A stretch of 55,621 nucleotides of DNA, from the NCBI GenBank assembly GCA_023389575.1, contig JAEWEG010000011.1:1-55621 (forward strand). The letters are read 5' to 3'. The position numbers and the translations under genes are program-made. This DNA is from Chloroflexota bacterium. Lineage in GTDB: Bacteria > Chloroflexota > Chloroflexia > Thermomicrobiales > UBA6265. Under the pieces are notes generated by a model that saw only the letters and a program-made list of their open reading frames with translations, searched no databases and was not told where the DNA came from. Of the stretch, positions 19,126 to 26,527 are shown piece by piece. The number at the start of each line of letters is the position of its first letter. Positions within the stretch are counted from its first letter, which is position 1.

Positions 19126-20154
19126 CTAGTCTCCCGTGCTTTCGCGCAGGACCGGAGTGGCGCGAGACGCGCTCAGCCGCTTCCCGCTCTTCCGGAGCAC
19201 GTCCTGCGTTTCGCGTTGCGATCGCAGTCGCGGGTTGGTCAGTTCGTCGATGGCGAAGTTGATCATGGCGAACGAGAAGGCGACGAGGGCGATGCATGCG
19301 CCGGACGGAACGAACGTCCACCACGCGCCAGTGATCAGGCCACCGTTGTTCTGGGCCCAGTAGAGATTGGTGCCCCAACTGATCGAGCTGGGATTGCCGA
19401 GGCCAAGGAACTCGAGCCCGGCCTGCGCGCCAATGGCGAAGATGACCGCGCCAAACATGCCCGCCATCAGGATCGAGAGCATGTTCGGCAGGATTTCGCG
19501 GAAGATGATGGTTGGCGCTCGCTCGCCAATGACCTGGGCCGAGGACACGAAGTCCTTCTCGCGTAGCGCCATGGTCTGCGCCCGGAGCACCCGCGCCCCC
19601 CAAGCCCAGCCGGTGGCCGTGAGGACGAAGACGATGGTCCAGAAGCCAGGCTTGAGGAACGCCGCCAATACGACCAGCAGGGGAATCGACGGGACGATCA
19701 GCATGACGTTCATGATGACCGAGAGCACGTCGTCGACCCGGCCGCGGAAGTACCCGGCGGTCATGCCGACGATGGTGCCAATGATGGTGACGCCGATCCC
19801 GACGAGCAGACCGGTTCCCAGCGAGATGCGCGTGCCATAGACGGTGCGGGCGAAGACATCCTGCCCGTAGCCATCGGTGCCGAACCAGAACTCACGGGAA
19901 GGCGGCTGGTGGGGCCGGGCAAGGAACTCGTTGGGCGGATGCGGCGTGATCCACGGCGCGAACACGGCGAGGAAGCAGAAAATCAGCAGGGTGGTGACGC
20001 CAATGGTCGCCTTTCGATTGCCGAGCAGCCCGGCGAGCGGGCTCTTCCCGCGGGTTCGCCTCACCGGAGTGGGTTCGGATGGAGCGACCACGCCTGGCAC
20101 GACCTGGGCGTCCCGCCCGGCATCGATCTCGGCGGTTCGGGTTTCCGTTACCAT
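19126..20154 (-). CDS. ABC transporter permease, DppC/OppC type
   Basis: 342 residues. A long cytoplasmic N-terminus (about 45 residues) precedes the first membrane helix (TLLIFCFLAVFAPW). FWFGTDGYGQDVFART is the OppC_N motif, and the EAA-like cytoplasmic loop is near GERAPTIIFREILPN. About six membrane helices are expected. AAGGGG lies seven bases before the ATG. It is the second permease of the operon, 60 bases after the first. Confidence 0.92.
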   Translation of the reverse strand: MVTETRTAEIDAGRDAQVVPGVVAPSEPTPVRRTRGKSPLAGLLGNRKATIGVTTLLIFCFLAVFAPWITPHPPNEFLARPHQPPSREFWFGTDGYGQDVFARTVYGTRISLGTGLLVGIGVTIIGTIVGMTAGYFRGRVDDVLSVIMNVMLIVPSIPLLVVLAAFLKPGFWTIVFVLTATGWAWGARVLRAQTMALREKDFVSSAQVIGERAPTIIFREILPNMLSILMAGMFGAVIFAIGAQAGLEFLGLGNPSSISWGTNLYWAQNNGGLITGAWWTFVPSGACIALVAFSFAMINFAIDELTNPRLRSQRETQDVLRKSGKRLSASRATPVLRESTGD

Positions 20155-20214
20155 CTGGCCACCCCTTTCGTTGGACGGTGCCGGGCGAGCGGCGAGTAGA
20201 TCAACGACATGGCC

Positions 20215-21192
20215 CTATCCTCGTCGAACGCGCGGGTCCATCCGCACATAGAGAAGGTCGACGATGAGGTTGGCCGCCAGCACGGCGAACGTGATCATCA
20301 GAAAGATGCCCTGCATCAGCGGGTAATCGAGCCGCTGCACGGCGGTGATGAGCTGGTAGCCCAGGCCGGGATAGGCGAACACGATTTCGGTGATGAGCGA
20401 GCCGCCAAGCACGAACCCGAGCGCCATGCCGAACTGGGTGAGGTTGGGCAGCATCGCGTTGCGCGCGGCGTAGGAGAACATCACGCGCTTCTGGTTCAGC
20501 CCCTTGGCCTCGGCCATCGTCACATAGTCCTCCGACAGGGTGGTGATCATGGCGTTGCGCATGCTCAGCACCCAACCGCCGAGCGAGACCAGGATGATCG
20601 TTCCGGCCGGGAGCACCAGGTGGAGGAGGACGCTGGACGCGAACTCCCAGGTGTACGCCGGCGAGAGCGAATCGCTGTAGGCGTGCCGGAGGGGGAAGAA
20701 TCCCCACTGGAACCCCAGGAAGAACAGGGCGAGCATCGCCAGCCAGAAATAGGGGAATGACCCGATCAACTGGAGGAATGGCGGCAGGAACGAATCGGCC
20801 CACGATCCGCGCCGCCAGGCGGCGATGATGCCGAGCGTGGTGCCAACCAGGAAGGCGATGATGACGGCCGTGCCACCGAGCAGGAGAGTCCACCACAACG
20901 CGGTCTGGATCACCTGGCTGACCGGGGCGGGAAACGACGAGGTCGACACGCCGAATTCGCCGCGCATGATGTTTCCAAGATAGGCGAAATACTGCATCCA
21001 GATAGGATCATCCGAAAGGCCATAGGCTTCTTCCATGGCCGCCAGGGTTTCAGGCGGCACCCGGCCTTGCAACTGGGCCGCCAGGGCATCGCCCGGGTCG
21101 CCCGGCATCAGCCGGGGGAGGAAGAAATTGAAGGTGAGCGAGGCCCAGGCCGCCAGGAGATAAAAGCCGAGGCGCCGAAGGACGTACTCCAT
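20215..21192 (-). CDS. ABC transporter permease, DppB/OppB type
   Basis: 325 residues. The N-terminal YVLRRLGFYLLAAW and FFLPRLMPGDP are characteristic of DppB-type permeases, with five further membrane segments and the YVTMAEAKGL EAA loop (about residue 223). AAGGAG lies nine bases before the ATG. A strong hairpin separates it from the binding-protein gene upstream, a common way to give the binding protein higher expression than the membrane parts. Confidence 0.92.
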   Translation of the reverse strand: MEYVLRRLGFYLLAAWASLTFNFFLPRLMPGDPGDALAAQLQGRVPPETLAAMEEAYGLSDDPIWMQYFAYLGNIMRGEFGVSTSSFPAPVSQVIQTALWWTLLLGGTAVIIAFLVGTTLGIIAAWRRGSWADSFLPPFLQLIGSFPYFWLAMLALFFLGFQWGFFPLRHAYSDSLSPAYTWEFASSVLLHLVLPAGTIILVSLGGWVLSMRNAMITTLSEDYVTMAEAKGLNQKRVMFSYAARNAMLPNLTQFGMALGFVLGGSLITEIVFAYPGLGYQLITAVQRLDYPLMQGIFLMITFAVLAANLIVDLLYVRMDPRVRRG

Positions 21193-21261
21193 GGCTCAGG
21201 TCTCCTTCCGCCGCAACGTGGATATCACCGATTCTGTGTACATAAATGATATCGCACCCAT

Positions 21262-21297
21262 GAAATGCACCTGGCCGGACGTGGCCAGGTGCATTTC
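21262..21297 (-). terminator. Hairpin between solute-binding protein and permease genes
   Basis: A perfect 15-bp stem (GAAATGCACCTGGCC with GGCCAGGTGCATTTC) around a six-base loop, 11 bases after the binding-protein stop. No T-run follows, so it fits an mRNA 3'-end stabiliser or leaky attenuator within the operon better than a full terminator. Confidence 0.7.
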
Positions 21298-21308
21298 GAT
21301 TTCCGAGA

Positions 21309-23069
21309 TTAGCCTTCGACCGGGGTGATCGTGGTCAGCACGAGACCGCGTTCGCCGGCGTAGGTGGAGAGGATGGCGTAGGGATCGTCTTCCGATGGGA
21401 AGCCCGTGAAGCGGGAGGTGTTGAACTCGCCCCACTGGGGTCCCGGGAACAGCGGCACGGCCGGCGCGTTCTCGGCATAGATGGCCTGCAACTGGTTGGC
21501 GATGTCCTTCTGCTCAGCCTCGTCGGAGGTGGCGGCGAAGGCGGCCAGCAGCGTGTCGGCCTGCTCGGATGCGAACCGGTGCCAGTTCTCGGTTCCGGAT
21601 TCGCCCACGGGCTTCTTCGTCTCCGTGGCCATGCAGCCGCGGTAGAAGTTGAAAACGGTGGCGCCCTGCGACGACCACCCGATGGACATCGAGAACTCGC
21701 CGTTCTGGACGCGAGTCTGCCAGGTGGTCTGGTCGTACGGCTGGACCGTGACCTTGAACCCGATTTCTCCCAGGTTGCGGGCCATGATCTCGCAGGACTG
21801 CACCCAGTCGGACCAGCCCGAGACGACGTTCAGCTCGAACTCGAAGGCGGTGCCGTCTGGTGACTTGCGGACGTCCCCATCCATGGCGTATCCGGCCTCG
21901 TCCAGCATGGCGTTGGCCTGGTCGGGATCGAACGTGACCCAGCCGGCGTCCCGGGCAGTGGCGTCCTTCCAGGATTCGAAGGCGTCGCTGAGGCCGGTGG
22001 AATCGGCCGGATGCGTGTAGCCATACATGGCGATTTCGCAGATCTGGTCGCGATTGATGGCGAGGCTGACGGCCTTGCGGACGACCACGTCATCGAACGG
22101 CGCAACGTCGTTGTTCAGGTAGAGGTGCACCACGGCCCCAGTCGGCGGGAACCAGTAGTTGTGGTGATCCGGGTCCTTGGCGACGTAGACATTCTCGATG
22201 TCGGGAATGAAATTGGCGTGCCAGTCGACCTCGCCATTGAGCGCGGCGAGCTGGATGGCGTCGTTGCTCGGGAAGGCCGGGAGGCGGAGGCCCGGGATGG
22301 CCGGCTTGCCTTCCTGCCAGTAGTTCGGGTTGGCGTGGAGTTCGAAGATCTGGGCCTCGAAGCGGGCGACCTCGGTGAACGGGCCGGTACCGACCGGCTC
22401 CTCGTTGGTGAAGGTCGTCGGATCCTCGACGGTGGAGAAGATGTGCTCGGGCACGATGACCTGGCCGCCGATTTCGTACTGGGCGATGGTGAAGACCTCG
22501 GAGAAGGTGAACACCACCGTCGCGTCATCGGTCGCCTCGATGGAGGCGAGGCGAGGAAGGGCGGTGCGGGCGCCGTTTCCTGGCAGCGACTCGTTGTCCT
22601 TGAGCAGGTTCCAGGTGAAGGCTACGTCGTTGGCGGTGAACGGGGTACCGTCCGACCACACCACGCCGTCCTGGATGGTCATGGTGAGGGTGAGGTTGTC
22701 CTCGCTGAAGGACCATTCCTTCGCCAGCCACGGCACGGCCTCGGCCTTGATCGTGTTCCAAACGAAGAGCGGTTCGTAAATGCCGAACAGGGTCGGCCAG
22801 CGGTTGGAGGCATTTTCCGAGAGCAGTGGGTTGAAGTTGCGGATCCAGGTCGCCTGCTGCTCGTTGTTGCAGGTGAGAAGCGTGGCTCCATCCTGGGCAA
22901 AGGCGGCCATGGCTGGCGCGGTGAGGGCGGCCGCGCCACCCACGGCAGCGCCCTTCATCAGCATGGGGGCGGCGGCCAGCGTGCCGGCGCGGCGCATGAA
23001 GTCGCGGCGGTCGATGGTTCCGTTGAGTACCTGGGCCATCAATGAATCGTCGTGCAGTTTCCTGGTCAT
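21309..23069 (-). CDS. Tat-exported ABC solute-binding protein, SBP_bac_5 family
   Basis: 586 residues from ATG 23069, with AGGGGA upstream. The frame stays open 173 codons further but that part is shadow of the regulator. DRRDFMRRAG (about residue 20) is a twin-arginine signal followed by a hydrophobic stretch ending near AFAQ. The mature part follows the DppA/OppA fold pattern (SFSEDNLTLTMTIQDGVVWSDGTPFTANDVAFTW near 107-138). Family members bind peptides but also oligosaccharides, nickel or opines. The neighbouring dehydrogenase, isomerase and LacI regulator favour a carbohydrate ligand here. This is inference. Confidence 0.92.
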   Translation of the reverse strand: MTRKLHDDSLMAQVLNGTIDRRDFMRRAGTLAAAPMLMKGAAVGGAAALTAPAMAAFAQDGATLLTCNNEQQATWIRNFNPLLSENASNRWPTLFGIYEPLFVWNTIKAEAVPWLAKEWSFSEDNLTLTMTIQDGVVWSDGTPFTANDVAFTWNLLKDNESLPGNGARTALPRLASIEATDDATVVFTFSEVFTIAQYEIGGQVIVPEHIFSTVEDPTTFTNEEPVGTGPFTEVARFEAQIFELHANPNYWQEGKPAIPGLRLPAFPSNDAIQLAALNGEVDWHANFIPDIENVYVAKDPDHHNYWFPPTGAVVHLYLNNDVAPFDDVVVRKAVSLAINRDQICEIAMYGYTHPADSTGLSDAFESWKDATARDAGWVTFDPDQANAMLDEAGYAMDGDVRKSPDGTAFEFELNVVSGWSDWVQSCEIMARNLGEIGFKVTVQPYDQTTWQTRVQNGEFSMSIGWSSQGATVFNFYRGCMATETKKPVGESGTENWHRFASEQADTLLAAFAATSDEAEQKDIANQLQAIYAENAPAVPLFPGPQWGEFNTSRFTGFPSEDDPYAILSTYAGERGLVLTTITPVEG

Positions 23070-23100
23070 GGGTTCCCCTTCTCGATAGTGACAGGTGAAG

Positions 23101-23127
23101 GCGAGTTCCGGCCAAACGGCCACTCGC
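23101..23127 (-). promoter_or_regulatory. Imperfect hairpin upstream of the binding-protein gene
   Basis: GCGAGT and GGCC pair with GGCC and ACTCGC around an AAAC loop, with a three-base bulge. It lies in the 77-base gap between lacI and the binding-protein gene. It could be an attenuator or processing site separating regulator and transporter expression. Confidence 0.35.
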
Positions 23128-23146
23128 GTCGCGGCCATGCTTGGAC

Positions 23147-24268
23147 TCAGTTTTGTGCCGCGAGACTCTCTGGACCCGATACGGAAGGCCGGCCCTCCTT
23201 TCCTCGAACGTGATTTCCCGTGTGACTGGCGGAGAACGAACAGCCGCAGGACCCGCGAACGATCAGTTCGGCGGGAATCCACTGCTGGCGGGGTTCGGGA
23301 GTCGGATTGTCTATCAATTGGGAGAGCATGCGGACGGCCGCCCGCCCAAGCGCGTCGCTCGGTTGGCGAATGGTGGTGAGATGCGGCCGGAACATGCGGT
23401 TCATATCGATGTCGTCGAAGCCGATGACGGCCAGTTCGCCCGGCACGTCGATGCCCAGCTCGCCGGCGGCCTGGATGATGCCGATCGCCATCGCGTCGTC
23501 GGCGGCGAAGATGGCGTCGGGCGGATCGGACCCCTGGAGGATGCGGAGGGCGATTTCGTAGGCGGTGACCTGTTCGAAATAGCCGCACTCCACGCGGGCC
23601 GTGGCGGGATCAAGACCGGATTGGGAGAGGGCGTCGTTGAAACCGTGGAGGCGGTCGAGCGCGGTGACGAGATCGGGAGGCCCGCTCATGTGCATGATGG
23701 ATTTGTAGCCGTGGTCGATCAGGTGCTGGGTGGCGACCCGGGCCGCCTGGCGGTTGTCGATGTCCACGAAGTTCGCGGTCTGGTGCTCATCGCGGCCGAC
23801 GAGGACGTACGGAAAGTCGCTTTCCTGGAGGCGAGAGACGAGCCGGTCACCCAGGACGTGGGACGCGAGGATGACGCCATCGAGGTGCCGCCCCATCACG
23901 GAGCGCTCGAAGAAGCGATCGACCTGGGCCTGGTCGTCGGTGGACACGAGCATGTGCACGAGGCCGAGGTCAGCGCGTTCGGACCCTTCGATGCAGCCCT
24001 TGATCAGCACCGAGGCCCAGGGATCGGTGAACATCATGGTGAACACGCGTGGGAAGACGAGGCCGATGATGTTCGACCGATGGGTGGCGAGGCTGCGAGC
24101 GGCGGCATTGGGGTGGAACCGGGTATCGGCGATGACCTTGCGGACGCGCGCGCGAACCGCGTCGCTGACGCGAGGGTCGTCGTTGACGACGCGAGAGACG
24201 GTGGATCGGGAGACGCCCGACATCTTCGCGATGTCCTCAAGATTGAGACGCCGTTCCTGTCGAGCCAT
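23147..24268 (-). CDS. LacI family transcriptional regulator
   Basis: 373 residues from ATG 24268 (an ATG at 24280 sits directly on its ribosome-binding site and is less likely). The N-terminal helix-turn-helix reads LEDIAKMSGVSRSTVSRVVN, followed by the hinge helix region NAAARSLATHRS. The rest is a periplasmic-binding-protein-like effector domain (IIGLVFP, DGVILAS, DAIFAADDAMAIG). The C-terminus is slightly longer than usual (RGSCGCSFSAS). It is the first gene of the cluster. Palindromic operators lie in its own promoter region, so negative autoregulation and control of the downstream transporter operon are likely. Confidence 0.9.
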   Translation of the reverse strand: MARQERRLNLEDIAKMSGVSRSTVSRVVNDDPRVSDAVRARVRKVIADTRFHPNAAARSLATHRSNIIGLVFPRVFTMMFTDPWASVLIKGCIEGSERADLGLVHMLVSTDDQAQVDRFFERSVMGRHLDGVILASHVLGDRLVSRLQESDFPYVLVGRDEHQTANFVDIDNRQAARVATQHLIDHGYKSIMHMSGPPDLVTALDRLHGFNDALSQSGLDPATARVECGYFEQVTAYEIALRILQGSDPPDAIFAADDAMAIGIIQAAGELGIDVPGELAVIGFDDIDMNRMFRPHLTTIRQPSDALGRAAVRMLSQLIDNPTPEPRQQWIPAELIVRGSCGCSFSASHTGNHVRGKEGRPSVSGPESLAAQN

Positions 24269-24355
24269 GGGTACCAGCATCCTGCCATGACGCGAACCCC
24301 GGGTTGAGCGAGGTTCCCGCGGATCGTTCGGTTAGGCGGCGGCCATTGGCGCGGT

Positions 24356-24369
24356 TGAGAGCGCTCCCA
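24356..24369. promoter_or_regulatory. Secondary LacI-type operator
   Basis: TGAGAGCGCTCCCA, a 14-base palindrome with one mismatch. Its core GAGCGCTC is shared with the main operator. The centres of the two sites are 77 bases apart, compatible with looping. Confidence 0.6.
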
Positions 24370-24431
24370 CGACGTGGAACGCGCACAACGATTGCCCCAA
24401 TGGGACCACCGAGAAAGAACATGAGTTGAAA

Positions 24432-24447
24432 GTGGGAGCGCTCCCAC
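24432..24447. promoter_or_regulatory. Primary LacI-type operator
   Basis: GTGGGAGCGCTCCCAC, a perfect 16-base palindrome with a central CG step, as typical of LacI-family sites. It starts 12 bases downstream of the -10 hexamer of the lacI promoter, so bound repressor would sit at about +6 to +21. Confidence 0.8.
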
Positions 24448-24459
24448 GAGAATGGACGC

Positions 24460-24489
24460 ATAATAGTCGCGACGGTTAATACTTGTCAA
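24460..24489 (-). promoter_or_regulatory. sigma70 promoter of the lacI-transporter cluster
   Basis: On the minus strand TTGACA (24489-24484), 18-base spacer, TATTAT (24465-24460). This is among the best promoter matches in the window. The leader to the lacI start would be about 185 bases and contains both operators. Confidence 0.75.
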
Positions 24490-24877
24490 GAGGAATTTCG
24501 GGGATCGCGTTGGGCGTCTCGCGGCGGGGTCCGCATGACCGCCATCGCGAGGAGTCCGCGCCAACCCCAGGAGAGTGGCAGGGCCGCCCGCGTTGGCGCG
24601 ATCGTATGGGAATGCGCGGCGGAGATGGCCGTGGGCTGGTTCGTGCCGGCTCGAATCCATCCGTCTCCCGGCACGAGGACCCGGCGTCGACATGAGCGAG
24701 CGGCGATGGCGCTGCCTGGCGAAGACGAGCGTCGCCATCGTCAGGACACGAGTCTGGCTTCGGCAGGCTCCGGACATCACAGGGAGACACCGGGCAAGAA
24801 TGAAACCTGCCCGGTCTCCCTTGAGCCGTCAATGGGATGGAGAGGACGGCCGGCGATGATCGATGGCCCGCGGGTGT
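24490..24877. other. Intergenic region, no gene seen
   Basis: About 390 bases between the lacI promoter and the end of the next secreted-protein gene. Open frames on both strands here have no recognisable protein features or good starts, and look like chance frames in high-GC DNA. Confidence 0.5.
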
Positions 24878-26527
24878 CTACACCTCCGGTGAGGCGCAGG
24901 AGTAGAGCGACACGGTGGTCACGGCTCCTGGTTCGACATCGATCCAGCGTCCACTGGCGTCGAGCGCGTCGGATTCAACGTGGCACCAGGCACCGTCGTG
25001 GGGTTGCACCCAGTAGTCGCCGGGATCGAGGTCCTCGAAGGTGAAGATACCGGTGTCTCCGCCCTGCATCATTTTTCGACCCTCCCACGCCCAGACAGCA
25101 GGGTCTCCATTCCATTGCAGCAGGGAGATATTGAGTCCCGATTGGTCGATCTCACATTCCGGGGGGCCGACGAAGGTGAACGAGGGACAGGCGTAGACGG
25201 AGACTTCGAGGGCGGGACTGGAATTGGCCGTGGGACTTCCTTCACCGTTCGGGAAGTTGAACCAGTCGCAATTCATGATTCCTGGCGCCGCATCGTCGAA
25301 GGCGATGGCGTGCGGGCCGTCCGGCATGGCGGGCCGCTCGATACGTGTCCGATCGCCGGAGGTGGTAGCGCAGAAGATCATCGGCGTGCCGTAGCCTTCC
25401 GCGACAGTGGCTTCGAGCGCAAACTCACCCGCCGGGACGCCCTGCCACAGATGCCATTCGTTCGATATCGTTCCCTCGGGAGCTCCAGGCCCGACAAGCG
25501 TGAATGTCGTGCCCAGGCTGGGATCGTCGCACTCCCGGAGGTAGGAGGTCCAGCTATCGTCACCGGGCTCGGTTCCAGCGGGACAGTTCCACGCCATCAC
25601 TTCGAGAGTGTTGCCGGACGAATCGCCTTCCACGTCGCCCGCGTCGTTGAACCAGTGGCATGTGAGCTGAACGCCCGGTTCAACTGGGACCTGGATGCTC
25701 AACCCGCTAACGATTGAACCGGCCAGCCAGGTGGATGGATCGTTACTGCCGGATCCCGCGTCGCAGAGAACCGCCAGGCTGGTGAAGCTCCGGGGGTACA
25801 GGTATACGAGACTGAGGTTGGCAGCCGGCACGTCCGTGAAGGTGACGCTGTTTTCACCGGCGATGCCGGAGGTCGTGGCCGAAGCGTAGTAGTCCGGCAG
25901 GTCGGAGACATACATCCCCGAGACCGGATGTCCCGTGCAGGCGTCGACGAGTTCGGTCGCGGACCCGCCGTCGAAACCGGAGGGGCATCCATGGACGAAC
26001 ACGGTGAGGCTCGACGAGGCTACGACAGGTGCAGCAACTGGTGTCGCGCCAGTGTCGACCGGGAAGACGATTAGCTGGCAGCTGAGCGTTGCATCGGCCT
26101 GGAGTGTCCAGGGCGCGCCGCCTTCGAGATTCAGCGTGATCACCTCGATCGGACCTTCGTCCTCCCGGCAATAAACGCTGACGTTGTCGTATCCATCCGG
26201 AAGTTGCGGGGTGATGACGATGTCGCCCGGCGGGACGCCCTCGATGTGAACCTGCTGAGGGGGCTCACCCGGACTGAGTTCCCCACTCAGTTGGAAGTAG
26301 CCGCTACCGCTGGTAACAAGGATGCCGATCGGATCGGAAGGGACCACGCACTGGGTCGTCAGCCCATCGATATGGCCGAAGGGGTCGACGCCTTCAGGGC
26401 ATACGTATATTTCGACATCGATCGTTCCAGTGTTCTCCTGGGCCAGGGCATTCGACCCGAACATCGGGAGGAACAGGCCCACGCAGGCCAGGAGCATGAA
26501 CATCGATCGGAGACGGCTGGTGGTCAC
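24878..26527 (-). CDS. Secreted four-cysteine repeat protein (short paralogue)
   Basis: 549 residues from GTG 26527, supported by AGGAGG seven bases upstream and a signal peptide right after it (FMLLACVGLFLPMFGSNALAQ). About four repeats of 110-140 residues follow. Each begins with a beta-strand and a CP or CPxG motif, has a second Cys about 20 residues on, then a GVPAG/LDPGDY-type turn, a third Cys in a FC/VYC/WC context and a last Cys near HWFN or DWFN. The layout resembles prealbumin-like/SpaA-type beta domains of surface proteins, but I cannot name a family. The start overlaps the stop of the larger paralogue (GTGA), so the two are translationally coupled. No membrane anchor is seen, so it may be released or bound to its partner. 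Confidence 0.85.
   Translation of the reverse strand: MTTSRLRSMFMLLACVGLFLPMFGSNALAQENTGTIDVEIYVCPEGVDPFGHIDGLTTQCVVPSDPIGILVTSGSGYFQLSGELSPGEPPQQVHIEGVPPGDIVITPQLPDGYDNVSVYCREDEGPIEVITLNLEGGAPWTLQADATLSCQLIVFPVDTGATPVAAPVVASSSLTVFVHGCPSGFDGGSATELVDACTGHPVSGMYVSDLPDYYASATTSGIAGENSVTFTDVPAANLSLVYLYPRSFTSLAVLCDAGSGSNDPSTWLAGSIVSGLSIQVPVEPGVQLTCHWFNDAGDVEGDSSGNTLEVMAWNCPAGTEPGDDSWTSYLRECDDPSLGTTFTLVGPGAPEGTISNEWHLWQGVPAGEFALEATVAEGYGTPMIFCATTSGDRTRIERPAMPDGPHAIAFDDAAPGIMNCDWFNFPNGEGSPTANSSPALEVSVYACPSFTFVGPPECEIDQSGLNISLLQWNGDPAVWAWEGRKMMQGGDTGIFTFEDLDPGDYWVQPHDGAWCHVESDALDASGRWIDVEPGAVTTVSLYSCASPEV

Noticed and set aside
24535..25044. 169-codon plus-strand frame upstream of the secreted protein
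   Set aside because: Arg/Ser/Pro-rich, no ribosome-binding site or motif, and runs into a real minus-strand gene.
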